Shown: positions 1 to 7,778 of the stretch, in pieces
How the letters are laid out: each line of letters opens with the position of its first letter
How positions within the stretch are numbered: the first letter of the stretch is position 1
Made by a program: the position numbers and the translations under genes
Notes under the pieces: generated by a model
Database searches by the model: none
What the model was told of the DNA's origin: nothing
Seen by the model: only the letters and a program-made list of their open reading frames with translations
Assembly: GCF_024764775.1 (NCBI RefSeq)
Contig: NZ_JALIGC010000025.1
Location: 1-32,657, forward strand
Reading direction: 5' to 3'
DNA: 32,657 bases
Source: Scandinavium manionii
GTDB taxonomy: Bacteria; Pseudomonadota; Gammaproteobacteria; Enterobacterales; Enterobacteriaceae

Positions 1-7
1 GTGGCGT

Positions 8-35
8 ATATTACGCTTTCCTCTTTCAGAGTCAA
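8..35 (-). promoter_or_regulatory. rRNA operon promoter P2
   Basis: On the minus strand a -35 TTGACT (30-35) and a -10 TAATAT (8-13) are separated by 16 bp. The sequence strongly resembles P2 promoters of E. coli rRNA operons and would drive a 16S gene lying just outside the left edge. The position next to purH matches rrnE of E. coli. Confidence 0.88.
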
Positions 36-78
36 CCCTTAATTTCAGGATTTTTAACTCTCATCGCCGCCGGTACAC

Positions 79-94
79 TGTGAAGTTGTTCACA
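79..94. promoter_or_regulatory. Perfect CRP-type dyad between rRNA P1 and P2
   Basis: TGTGA-N6-TCACA is present without mismatch. It lies downstream of the P1 start and about 85 bp upstream of the expected P2 start, so it could be a CRP site for P2. The same bases in the P1 transcript would form a 6-bp hairpin (TGTGAA, loop GTTG, TTCACA). Which reading is functional cannot be told from sequence. Confidence 0.4.
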
Positions 95-116
95 TGTTCC
101 GTGTCGATGGAGGCGC

Positions 117-144
117 ATTATAGGGAGTTCTGATGGTACCGCAA
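117..144 (-). promoter_or_regulatory. rRNA operon promoter P1
   Basis: On the minus strand TTGCGG (139-144) and a perfect TATAAT (117-122) are separated by 16 bp and followed by the GC-rich discriminator GCGCCTCCA. This is the classic layout of growth-rate- and ppGpp-controlled rRNA P1 promoters. The start should be near position 108. Fis sites and an UP element would be expected at about 145-200, but I did not define them by base. Confidence 0.9.
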
Positions 145-220
145 CACCTAAATGACAGAAAAATGACTGACTGCTGCATTCCACAGCAAAACCCCGCCTT
201 ATACCCATTTACACACAGAG

Positions 221-229
221 TTATCCACA
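221..229 (+). promoter_or_regulatory. DnaA box-like site
   Basis: TTATCCACA matches the strong DnaA box consensus TTATNCACA exactly. It lies between the rRNA P1 promoter and the purH promoter. No second box or AT-rich unwinding element is beside it, so it is not an origin; a role in gene control or DnaA titration is possible. Confidence 0.4.
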
Positions 230-261
230 AACGAGAGAAAACCCAAAAAATCACGAGCGAT

Positions 262-283
262 GCGCAAACGTTTTCGTTACAAT
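262..283 (+). promoter_or_regulatory. purHD promoter with PurR operator
   Basis: The 16-bp box at 262-277 (GCGCAAACGTTTTCGT) fits the PurR consensus ANGCAANCGNTTNCNT except for the first base. A -10-like TACAAT follows directly at 278-283, so bound PurR would cover the core promoter. No good -35 is seen, as in several activated or PurR-overlapped pur promoters. PurR with hypoxanthine or guanine would repress purHD. Confidence 0.85.
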
Positions 284-315
284 GCCCGCGCTAAAACAAG
301 GATGCCCCGTGAGGG

Positions 316-353
316 GCGTTAGCTGAGTTTTTCGGTAAAAATTCAGCTAACGC
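316..353 (+). promoter_or_regulatory. Long hairpin in purH leader
   Basis: Bases 316-332 pair with 337-353 in a 17-bp stem with one G-U pair and a 4-base loop (CGGU). A small GCCCC/GGGGC hairpin at 304-317 overlaps its base. The structure lies about 25 bases after the expected transcription start and 32 bases before the purH start codon. No U-tract follows, so it is not an intrinsic terminator. A role in mRNA stability or translation is inference. Confidence 0.6.
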
Positions 354-385
354 TCTCTGTAATCGTCAAATCCAGGGGATTTACC

Positions 386-1975
386 ATGCAACAACGTCGT
401 CCAGTCCGCCGCGCTTTACTCAGCGTCTCTGATAAAGCCGGTATCGTCGAATTCGCACAGGCACTTTCCGCACGTGGTGTGGAGCTGCTGTCTACCGGTG
501 GAACCGCTCGCCTGTTAGCAGAGCAAGGTTTGCCGGTTACCGAAGTTTCCGATTACACCGGTTTCCCTGAAATGATGGACGGACGCGTTAAGACGCTGCA
601 CCCGAAAGTACACGGTGGGATCCTCGGCCGTCGCGGTCAGGATGATTCCATTATGGAAACACACGGGATCGCGCCGATCGATATGGTTGTCGTTAACCTT
701 TACCCGTTTGCCCAGACCGTTGCCCGCGAAGGCTGCTCTCTGGAAGATGCAGTTGAGAATATCGATATTGGTGGCCCAACGATGGTTCGCTCCGCTGCCA
801 AGAACCATAAAGATGTGGCGATCGTAGTAAAGAGCAGCGACTACGCTTCTATTATTAGTGAGATGGATGCTCAGGAAGGCTCTCTCTCTCTCGAAACCCG
901 TTTCGATCTCGCCATTAAAGCCTTCGAGCACACCGCAGCCTACGACAGCATGATTGCCAACTACTTCGGCAGCCTGGTCCCGGCCTATCACGGTGAAACC
1001 AAGCAACCAGCCGGTCGCTTCCCGCGTACCCTGAACCTGAACTTCATTAAGAAGCAGGATATGCGCTACGGTGAAAACAGCCATCAGCAGGCAGCCTTCT
1101 ATATAGAAGAAGAAATAAAGGAAGCGTCCGTCGCTACCGCACAACAGGTGCAGGGAAAAGCGCTTTCCTATAACAACATCGCCGATACCGATGCCGCCCT
1201 GGAATGTGTGAAGGAATTCAGCGAACCGGCCTGTGTGATCGTCAAGCACGCCAACCCATGCGGTGTGGCGGTTAGCGGCTCCATTTTGGATGCATACGAT
1301 CGCGCGTACAAAACCGACCCGACTTCTGCGTTCGGCGGCATTATTGCCTTTAACCGCGAACTGGATGCCGAAACGGCACAGGCCATCATCTCCCGCCAGT
1401 TCGTGGAAGTGATCATTGCACCATCTGCGTCTGAAGAAGCGCTGAAAATCACTACGGCGAAACAAAACGTCCGCGTGCTGACCTGCGGCCAGTGGGATAC
1501 CCGCCTGGCCGGTCTCGATTTCAAACGTGTTAACGGTGGCCTTCTTGTTCAGGACCGTGATTTGGGCATGGTGACCGCTGGTGAACTGCGCGTGGTCAGC
1601 AAACGCCAGCCGAGCGAACAGGAACTGCGTGACGCGCTGTTCTGCTGGAAAGTGGCCAAGTTCGTTAAATCTAACGCCATCGTTTATGCCAAAGAGAACA
1701 TGACCATTGGTATAGGCGCCGGTCAGATGAGCCGCGTGTACTCCGCGAAAATTGCCGGGATTAAAGCGGCCGATGAAGGCCTGGAAGTAAAAGGCTCCGC
1801 GATGGCGTCCGATGCCTTCTTCCCGTTCCGCGATGGTATTGATGCCGCAGCATCCGTAGGCGTGACCTGCGTTATCCAGCCTGGCGGTTCCATCCGCGAT
1901 GAAGAAGTCATTGCTGCGGCTGATGAACACGGCATCGCGATGATCTTCACTGACATGCGCCACTTCCGCCATTAA
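386..1975 (+). CDS. purH: Bifunctional AICAR transformylase / IMP cyclohydrolase
   Basis: PurH carries out the last two steps of de novo purine synthesis in the cytoplasm: it formylates AICAR with 10-formyl-THF and then closes the ring to IMP. The 529-residue protein has the family's usual length. The N-terminal cyclohydrolase domain (about 1-200, starting with VSDKAGI and including GRVKTLHPKVHGG) is followed by the transformylase domain, whose catalytic Lys-His pair is at K287-H288 in VKHANPCG. The ATG is preceded by AGGGGAT. It heads a two-gene operon with purD, 15 bases downstream, behind a PurR box, which fits repression by purines. Nothing looks unusual in the protein. Confidence 0.98.
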   Translation: MQQRRPVRRALLSVSDKAGIVEFAQALSARGVELLSTGGTARLLAEQGLPVTEVSDYTGFPEMMDGRVKTLHPKVHGGILGRRGQDDSIMETHGIAPIDMVVVNLYPFAQTVAREGCSLEDAVENIDIGGPTMVRSAAKNHKDVAIVVKSSDYASIISEMDAQEGSLSLETRFDLAIKAFEHTAAYDSMIANYFGSLVPAYHGETKQPAGRFPRTLNLNFIKKQDMRYGENSHQQAAFYIEEEIKEASVATAQQVQGKALSYNNIADTDAALECVKEFSEPACVIVKHANPCGVAVSGSILDAYDRAYKTDPTSAFGGIIAFNRELDAETAQAIISRQFVEVIIAPSASEEALKITTAKQNVRVLTCGQWDTRLAGLDFKRVNGGLLVQDRDLGMVTAGELRVVSKRQPSEQELRDALFCWKVAKFVKSNAIVYAKENMTIGIGAGQMSRVYSAKIAGIKAADEGLEVKGSAMASDAFFPFRDGIDAAASVGVTCVIQPGGSIRDEEVIAAADEHGIAMIFTDMRHFRH

Positions 1976-1990
1976 TTCCCGGAGCAGACA

Positions 1991-3283
1991 ATGAAAGTTT
2001 TAGTAATTGGTAACGGCGGGCGTGAGCACGCCCTGGCGTGGAAAGCGGCGCAGTCGCCGCTGGTTGAGACCGTATTCGTAGCACCGGGCAATGCGGGCAC
2101 CGCACTTGAGCCGACGCTGCAAAACGTGGCGATTAACGCCACCGATATTCCGGCGCTGCTGGACTTCGCACTAAGTGAAAAGATTGGCCTGACTATCGTT
2201 GGTCCGGAAACGCCGCTGGTGCTGGGTGTCGTTGATGCGTTCCGCAACGCGGGCCTGACCATTTTCGGCCCAACGCAAGCCGCTGCACAGCTGGAAGGCT
2301 CCAAGGCGTTCACCAAAGACTTCCTGGCGCGCCATAAGATCCCAACAGCTGAATACCAGAACTTTACCGAGGTTGAACCCGCGCTGGGTTATCTGCGCGA
2401 GAAAGGCGCGCCGATCGTTATCAAAGCCGACGGTCTGGCCGCAGGTAAAGGCGTTATTGTCGCAATGACGCTGGAAGAAGCCGAAGCCGCGGTCCACGAC
2501 ATGCTGGCGGGTAATGCGTTTGGCGATGCGGGCCACCGGATCGTAATCGAAGAGTTTCTCGATGGTGAAGAAGCCAGCTTTATCGTGATGGTCGATGGCG
2601 AGAATGTACTGCCAATGGCCACCAGCCAGGATCATAAACGCGTAGGCGATGGCGATACCGGGCCAAATACCGGCGGCATGGGTGCGTATTCTCCGGCGCC
2701 AGTGGTGACCGACGACGTTCACCAGCGCACCATGGATCGCGTTATCTGGCCAACCGTGCGCGGCATGGCGGCGGAAGGCAACATCTATACTGGTTTCCTG
2801 TATGCCGGACTGATGATTGATAAAGAAGGCAATCCGAAGGTTATCGAGTTCAACTGCCGTTTTGGCGACCCGGAAACACAACCTATTATGCTGCGCCTGC
2901 AGTCTGACCTGGTTGAACTGTGCCTCGCGGCCTGCGAAGGCAAACTGGATGAGAAAACTTCCCGTTGGGATCCACGCGCATCGCTTGGTGTGGTGATGGC
3001 CGCAGGTGGCTATCCTGGCAACTATCGCAACGGCGACGAAATTCACGGTCTGCCGCTGGAAGAAGTTGAAGGCGGGAAAGTGTTCCAGGCTGGCACTACG
3101 CTGTCGAATGACGATCGCGTATTGACCAACGGCGGTCGCGTCCTTTGCGTCACGGCGCTGGGCGAAACCGTGGCCGACGCGCAGAAACGTGCTTACCAGT
3201 TAATGCAGGATATTCACTGGGAAGGCAGCTTTAGCCGGAAAGATATTGGTTACCGCGCGATTGCGCGTGAGCAAGGCAAGTAA
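1991..3283 (+). CDS. purD: Phosphoribosylamine-glycine ligase (GAR synthetase)
   Basis: PurD joins glycine to phosphoribosylamine with ATP, the second step of purine synthesis. The 430-residue protein is one residue from the E. coli length. It shows the N-terminal nucleotide-fold motif GNGGREHA, the ATP-grasp loop ADGLAAGKGV near residues 145-154, and the metal and nucleotide end motif EFNCRFGDPETQ near 285-296. A ribosome-binding GGAG precedes the ATG. It is co-transcribed with purH. Downstream it converges on yjaH with only 43 bases between stop codons; in E. coli zraPSR occupy this place. Confidence 0.98.
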   Translation: MKVLVIGNGGREHALAWKAAQSPLVETVFVAPGNAGTALEPTLQNVAINATDIPALLDFALSEKIGLTIVGPETPLVLGVVDAFRNAGLTIFGPTQAAAQLEGSKAFTKDFLARHKIPTAEYQNFTEVEPALGYLREKGAPIVIKADGLAAGKGVIVAMTLEEAEAAVHDMLAGNAFGDAGHRIVIEEFLDGEEASFIVMVDGENVLPMATSQDHKRVGDGDTGPNTGGMGAYSPAPVVTDDVHQRTMDRVIWPTVRGMAAEGNIYTGFLYAGLMIDKEGNPKVIEFNCRFGDPETQPIMLRLQSDLVELCLAACEGKLDEKTSRWDPRASLGVVMAAGGYPGNYRNGDEIHGLPLEEVEGGKVFQAGTTLSNDDRVLTNGGRVLCVTALGETVADAQKRAYQLMQDIHWEGSFSRKDIGYRAIAREQGK

Positions 3284-3295
3284 TCCTGATCATTC

Positions 3296-3318
3296 GCCCT
3301 TTCCCGCGTGGAGAGGGC
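3296..3318 (+). terminator. Probable terminator of purHD
   Basis: GCCCTTTCC pairs with GGAGAGGGC (one G-U pair) around a 5-base loop, directly after purD. The tail AACTCTTCTT is only moderately T-rich, so termination strength is uncertain. Confidence 0.5.
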
Positions 3319-3326
3319 AACTCTTC

Positions 3327-4025
3327 TTAGAAACTCTTTTCCGTCGGCTGCCAGGTGCAGAAATCTTCATTCGCCACCAGCAACAGCTGCGAACCTTCCG
3401 GCGCTTCCAGCCACGCCACGTTCACTTCCACCGAGGAATGACTCTGACGTCGTTCGATGTGACTTATTGCATGTGCTTCTAAATCAGGCTTGATCGTCTG
3501 CCCTTCGCAGGTCGTCACGGTGTGATTTGCATGCCAGCGTCCCTGACGCAGTACCACACGGCCCTGACGCAGTGCATCGCTGGTCTGACGGATTTGCTGC
3601 GCCTGGTAGCGATATAACGCTATCTGGTCGTTTGAAAGCTGCTGTTTTTGCCCGTCGACTTCACGTTGCATAAAGCTCAGGTCGCCGTGGTCATCAAAAC
3701 GCACGCGAATGTGTTCCGGCGGCTTGCCGTAAATATTGAGTTCAATCAGAGAGAGCGTATCGCCCTGCCAGCGGTATTCGCTGGTTGACGTGTTCCCGCT
3801 GCGCCACGGGCTGAATGCCGCGAGCATATGGGTTTCATTGTCGGAATCTTTACGCCAGATGCGCACTGCGCCCTGGTTGTCTGCATAACCGCTGGCTGTA
3901 AATGGCGGCAGAGACGAATTGTGGCTACAGGCAGACAGTAGCAACGCACCAGCCAGCGTCAGCGAGCGACGCCAGATGGACAAAAGGGGCGAAACCGCCC
4001 CTTCGTTTAAACTGTTCACCGGCAC
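3327..4025 (-). CDS. yjaH: DUF1481 family lipoprotein YjaH
   Basis: This 232-residue protein closely resembles E. coli YjaH, a DUF1481 protein of unknown function. The N-terminus has two arginines, a hydrophobic stretch and a lipobox LSAC ending at Cys33, so it should be a lipoprotein exported by Sec. Residue 34 is Ser rather than Asp, which by the +2 rule favours the outer membrane. Conserved parts include GAVRIWRKDS and WLEAPEGSQLLLVAN. It starts only 6 bases after the hupA stop. A terminator-like hairpin lies inside its first codons (3982-4003), so it may be expressed mainly by read-through from hupA. A later start would lose residues before the signal peptide but keep the lipobox. Confidence 0.9.
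   Translation of the reverse strand: MPVNSLNEGAVSPLLSIWRRSLTLAGALLLSACSHNSSLPPFTASGYADNQGAVRIWRKDSDNETHMLAAFSPWRSGNTSTSEYRWQGDTLSLIELNIYGKPPEHIRVRFDDHGDLSFMQREVDGQKQQLSNDQIALYRYQAQQIRQTSDALRQGRVVLRQGRWHANHTVTTCEGQTIKPDLEAHAISHIERRQSHSSVEVNVAWLEAPEGSQLLLVANEDFCTWQPTEKSF
3982..4003 (-). terminator. Terminator-like hairpin at the hupA/yjaH junction
   Basis: On the minus strand GGGGCG, loop GTTT, CGCCCC is extended by two A-T pairs and followed by TTTT-G. It lies 29 bases after the hupA stop codon and inside codons 8-15 of yjaH as annotated. The short T-run suggests partial termination. Confidence 0.6.
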
Positions 4026-4031
4026 GCAGTC

Positions 4032-4304
4032 TTACTTAACTGCGTCTTTCAGAGCTTTACCAGAAACAAATGCCGGCACGTTAGCTGCGGCGATTTTGAT
4101 TTCGTTACCGGTCTGCGGGTTGCGGCCAGTACGCTCAGCGCGGTGGTTCACTTTGAAGGTACCGAAACCAACCAGTTGTACAGCATCACCTTCTTTCAGA
4201 GACTCAGTAATTGCAGCCAGAGTAGATTCCAGGGCAGATTTAGCCTGTGCTTTTGACAGGTCAGCCTTGTCCGCAATTACATCAATCAGTTGAGTCTTGT
4301 TCAT
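4032..4304 (-). CDS. hupA: DNA-binding protein HU-alpha
   Basis: HU-alpha is a small nucleoid protein that bends and compacts DNA as a homodimer or with HU-beta. All 90 residues align with E. coli HupA. The beta-arm signature RNPQTGNEIKIAA starts at Arg61, with the DNA-intercalating Pro63. The usual Lys in TGKEIKI is Asn here (TGNEIKI), a mild change in the arm. An AAGGAT ribosome site precedes the ATG. It stands 186 bases downstream of yjaG and probably has its own promoter there, but I could not assign -35/-10 boxes with confidence. yjaH follows closely. Confidence 0.98.
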   Translation of the reverse strand: MNKTQLIDVIADKADLSKAQAKSALESTLAAITESLKEGDAVQLVGFGTFKVNHRAERTGRNPQTGNEIKIAAANVPAFVSGKALKDAVK

Positions 4305-4490
4305 ATGTTATCCTTACAATGTGTTTATCGCTTGCTAAGCATCGAGTGCGACGGAAATGCCAAAAAAGCACTCTCCTGCATACACGCACCGATAGCCACT
4401 TTTTTTCGCCTTCCAAATGTAGACCAGACGGGGGGCAGATGTGAAGCCTTCAGGCACGACAATTCGGACTGAATGTCACGTTTTGTGGCT

Positions 4491-5081
4491 TCATTGATTA
4501 AAATTTATGCCGATATTACTCTCGCCAGCCTCACGGAGGTCTGCGCGCAGCCCTTTTATCAGTTCAAGATCGCGTTCTTCGCACTCTGCCAGAAGCCTGA
4601 AAATTTCCCACTGGATGTCCCATTCCTGCTCAACTGCTGGGTTTTCTTTCAGCTCTTCATCTGTCATTTCGCGACCGGCCTGGGTCATTTCAAGCATCGC
4701 GACGGTCGTAATAGAAGACTTGCTGACTTCAATGGCATGCTCGAGGGTTTCACCACTCAGACGCGAATGCACCAGTTCACTCAATGCCACGCAGGCATCA
4801 ATCGCCGGGTACACACCGTACATGTCGAAATCATCCGCAACCGGGATCGCTTCTTCCAGCTTTTCGAGCTGACTGTCGAAGTTTACCTTGGCGTCCTTCA
4901 CGGTCAGGGTTTCCCAGATAAGATCGAGAATACGACGATAAATCTGCCCATCGGCAAATTCAGTCTGCTGACAGAACATGGCGTAGTTCGGATACATGCG
5001 CTCGCACAGGCAAGCCATGAAGGTCACATGCTGCCAGCTTTCCAGCTTCTCAAGGCGCAGATGAATCGGGTTTTGTAACAT
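4491..5081 (-). CDS. yjaG: DUF416 family protein YjaG
   Basis: This 196-residue cytoplasmic protein has the length and sequence of E. coli YjaG (DUF416). No signal peptide or membrane segment is visible. It is rich in acidic residues, with a strongly charged, helical C-terminal half (for example DEELKENPAVEQEWD). Its biochemical role is not known to me and the sequence gives no catalytic motif. It follows nfi by 42 bases on the same strand and may be part of a hemE-nfi-yjaG transcript, which would only suggest co-expression. Confidence 0.92.
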   Translation of the reverse strand: MLQNPIHLRLEKLESWQHVTFMACLCERMYPNYAMFCQQTEFADGQIYRRILDLIWETLTVKDAKVNFDSQLEKLEEAIPVADDFDMYGVYPAIDACVALSELVHSRLSGETLEHAIEVSKSSITTVAMLEMTQAGREMTDEELKENPAVEQEWDIQWEIFRLLAECEERDLELIKGLRADLREAGESNIGINFNQ

Positions 5082-5123
5082 GATGAGCTCTCGAATGCGT
5101 TAATTAGCGGCAGTTTACCTGAA

Positions 5124-5795
5124 TCAGGGCTGAATTGCTTGCCAACGCAGGAAGGCAGGCCTTCCGGAGGCAACTGCATCGGCCCAGCGGGTAGGTTCCG
5201 GGAGACGATAGCCCTGCATGCAGCGCTGAACCCACGCCAAAGCGCTGTCCTGGCTGACGCGATGTCCGGTGGCGATAAACAGCGGATTACAGCGCGCTTT
5301 GCTGCGCCAGACCCAACCCAATTGTTCCTGTTTATCCATCAGTGGTGCCAGGGCGTCCGGTTCGGCAGACAACGGTTCGAACTTACCGCACAGGCGTTTT
5401 TTCGCCACGCCGATCGTCGGAACGTCCACCAGCAAACCAAAGTGGCTGGCGACACCCAAACGCCGCGGATGGGAAATGCCGTGGCCATCGACAAACAGTA
5501 AATCAGGTTTACGGGAAAGTTGCTCCCACGCCGCCAGCAGCGCGGGATATTCACGGAATGACAGGAAGCCGGGGATGTAAGGCATGGTGGTAGGAATACG
5601 CGCTATCTGGTATTCCACCAATTCGAGGCCCGGATAGGTCAACAGGACGATGGCCGCGCGGGTTATCTCGCCACCCTGCTCGAATCCCACATCAGCACCG
5701 CCGATGAGCCTCGGAGGATCTTCAGAAAAACGATCCTCGCGGATCACGGACGACGCTAACGCCCGCTGTTGTTCACGAAGACCCGCAAGATCCAT
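5124..5795 (-). CDS. nfi: Endonuclease V
   Basis: Endonuclease V cuts DNA (and in some bacteria RNA) one phosphate 3' of deaminated adenine (inosine), starting repair of nitrosative damage. The 223 residues match the E. coli length. The metal-binding acids are present: D35 in GADVGF, E82 in FREYP and D103 in FVDGHG. The base-probing wedge PYIP (72-75) is intact. It starts 9 bases after the hemE stop, so translation is probably coupled, and yjaG follows. Confidence 0.96.
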   Translation of the reverse strand: MDLAGLREQQRALASSVIREDRFSEDPPRLIGGADVGFEQGGEITRAAIVLLTYPGLELVEYQIARIPTTMPYIPGFLSFREYPALLAAWEQLSRKPDLLFVDGHGISHPRRLGVASHFGLLVDVPTIGVAKKRLCGKFEPLSAEPDALAPLMDKQEQLGWVWRSKARCNPLFIATGHRVSQDSALAWVQRCMQGYRLPEPTRWADAVASGRPAFLRWQAIQP

Positions 5796-5804
5796 AATTC
5801 GTCC

Positions 5805-6869
5805 TTAGCGATGATACTGCGGCGACAGACGGTGTACGGCATCAACGAATGCCCCCGCGTGTTCTGGTGGTACATCCTGATGGATGCCGTGGCCAAGGTT
5901 AAACACGTGCCCTTCTCCCTCGCCAAATCCAGCCAGAATGGTCGCGACTTCTTCTTCGATGCGTGCAGGCTGCGCGTACAGCATCGACGGGTCCATATTG
6001 CCTTGTAGCGCAACTTTATTCCCCACGCGACGACGCGCATCAGCAATATCCGTGGTCCAGTCGAGGCCCAGCGCATCGCAGCCGGTTTCTGCCATCGCTT
6101 CCAGCCATTGCCCGCCGCCTTTAGTAAACAGCGTTACCGGCACGCGACGGCCTTCGTTTTCACGCAGCAGGCCATCAATAATTTTGTGCATGTAGTAGAG
6201 GGAGAACTGCTGATAGTCACGCCCGGTCAGCACGCCGCCCCAGGTGTCGAAAATCATCACCGATTGCGCCCCAGCTTTGATTTGCGCGTTCAGATACAGC
6301 GTGACGCTCTTCGCCAGTTTATCGAGCAGCAGATGCAGCGCCTGCGGATCAGCATACATCATCTTTTTGATCACGGTAAACGCTTTACTGCTGCCGCCTT
6401 CAACCATGTAAGTGGCCAGCGTCCACGGGCTGCCGGAGAAACCAATCAGCGGCACTTCGCCCTTCAGTTCACGGCGAATGGTCCGCACCGCGTTCATCAC
6501 GTAGCCCAGTTCCTGTTCTGGATCCGGCACTGGCAACTTTTCTATATCAGCCTTGGTTTTCAACGGGGAAGTAAAACGCGGGCCTTCACCGGTTTCAAAA
6601 TACAGGCCCAGCCCCATCGCATCAGGAATGGTCAGAATGTCCGAGAAGAGGATCGCCGCATCCAGCGGGAAACGGCGCAATGGCTGCAACGTCACTTCGC
6701 AGGCCAGCTCCGCGTTTTTGCACAGCGACATAAAATCGCCCGCTTCGGCACGCGTGGCTTTGTACTCCGGCAAATAGCGGCCCGCTTGTCTCATCATCCA
6801 GACAGGGGTGATATCAACAGGCTGGCGCAGCAGCGCACGCAGATAACGATCGTTCTTCAGTTCGGTCAT
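5805..6869 (-). CDS. hemE: Uroporphyrinogen decarboxylase
   Basis: HemE removes four acetate carboxyl groups from uroporphyrinogen III to give coproporphyrinogen III in haem synthesis. I chose the ATG at 6869 (MTELKNDRYL), which gives the E. coli length of 354 residues; an in-frame ATG 24 bases upstream lacks conservation. The signature WMMRQAGRYLPEY carries R27 and R31, and D76 lies in FSDILT. The C-terminal NLGHGIHQDVPPEH holds the conserved substrate-pocket His. It lies 39 bases downstream of nudC and just ahead of nfi. Confidence 0.97.
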   Translation of the reverse strand: MTELKNDRYLRALLRQPVDITPVWMMRQAGRYLPEYKATRAEAGDFMSLCKNAELACEVTLQPLRRFPLDAAILFSDILTIPDAMGLGLYFETGEGPRFTSPLKTKADIEKLPVPDPEQELGYVMNAVRTIRRELKGEVPLIGFSGSPWTLATYMVEGGSSKAFTVIKKMMYADPQALHLLLDKLAKSVTLYLNAQIKAGAQSVMIFDTWGGVLTGRDYQQFSLYYMHKIIDGLLRENEGRRVPVTLFTKGGGQWLEAMAETGCDALGLDWTTDIADARRRVGNKVALQGNMDPSMLYAQPARIEEEVATILAGFGEGEGHVFNLGHGIHQDVPPEHAGAFVDAVHRLSPQYHR

Positions 6870-6908
6870 GTTTGCAGTTCCTTTATGCGTCATGCGGGAA
6901 GTGTACCA

Positions 6909-7682
6909 TCACTCATAGTCTGCCCGACACATCGCCACCGTATCTTCAATCAAACGACGCGCCACGGTGCCCGGCGGGGGCAACAGCGGCAAGTTGTCAT
7001 AGCGATACCAGTTGGCTTCAATCAGCTCTTTCGGGTCGATCACGATATCGCCGCTGTCGTAATCAGCCATATAAGCCGTCATCAGCGACTGCGGGAACGG
7101 CCACGGTTGCGAGGTCACATAGCGAAGATTTTTAACGCGGATACTGCTCTCTTCCATCACTTCTCGCGCCACCGCCTGTTCGAGGGTTTCCCCCACTTCG
7201 ACAAACCCCGCCAGCACCGTGTGCACGCCGTTGCGATGGCGCGAGTGCTGGGCCAGTAGAATCGAATCATCGCGGCGGATAGCCACAATAATGCACGGCG
7301 CAATTTGCGGGTAATAACGCTCGCGGCAGTGACTGCATAGCATCGCCCATTCGGTTTTGCTCGGGTGCATGGTGTGCCCACAGTATCCGCAGAATTTATG
7401 GGAGCGATAAAACTCCGTCAGCTGAACGCCGCGCCCGGCAAGCTGGAACAACCCCACGTCCTGATCCAGCACCTGACGAACCGTGCCCATATCCTGGCGT
7501 CGCGCCTGCTGAATCAGCCAAACGGGTTCTCCCTGCCATTCCCCGATTGGCATCGCATTCAGACCGACAAGATCGAATTTTTCCGCCTCGCCATGCGGCA
7601 ACTCGCCGCCAGGCAGCCATAATTTCTGTTCGTGGCTGACAATCCACCAGCCGCTATCTAATTTTTCAATTATACGATCCAT
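6909..7682 (-). CDS. nudC: NAD(H) pyrophosphatase / RNA deNADding enzyme
   Basis: NudC splits NADH to NMNH and AMP and removes the NAD cap from the 5' end of RNAs. All 257 residues align with E. coli NudC. The zinc site is complete (C98, C101, C116, C119). The Nudix box runs from G159 to I181 with E165, R173-E174 and catalytic E177-E178, and the NADH-specific motif SQPWPFPQS follows. One oddity: the consensus Gly late in the Nudix box (EESGI in E. coli) is Ser180 here (EESSI), encoded by AGC AGT. It is divergent from rsd, 96 bases apart. Confidence 0.97.
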   Translation of the reverse strand: MDRIIEKLDSGWWIVSHEQKLWLPGGELPHGEAEKFDLVGLNAMPIGEWQGEPVWLIQQARRQDMGTVRQVLDQDVGLFQLAGRGVQLTEFYRSHKFCGYCGHTMHPSKTEWAMLCSHCRERYYPQIAPCIIVAIRRDDSILLAQHSRHRNGVHTVLAGFVEVGETLEQAVAREVMEESSIRVKNLRYVTSQPWPFPQSLMTAYMADYDSGDIVIDPKELIEANWYRYDNLPLLPPPGTVARRLIEDTVAMCRADYE

Positions 7683-7778
7683 ATCTATTGCACTACCTTC
7701 GCTTCACTGGCACTTTGTTAACAGTGCTTTTACATTTTTGGGTAAGCCGGTTTTGCTCTTTCACATGCGGAGTCCATC

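Noticed and set aside
515..1972. A 485-codon open frame antisense to purH
   Set aside because: It is the shadow of a conserved, correctly started gene, with His/Phe-rich unstructured composition and no family resemblance.
2171..3046. Antisense frame over purD
   Set aside because: Same reason: conserved sense gene of full length, and the antisense product has no recognisable domain.
4473..5078. Frame of 201 codons opposite yjaG
   Set aside because: yjaG has the full conserved DUF416 sequence on the other strand and this frame has no support.
6108..7259. Frame of 383 codons opposite hemE and nudC
   Set aside because: It spans two well-supported genes and the gap between them; composition is that of an antisense shadow.
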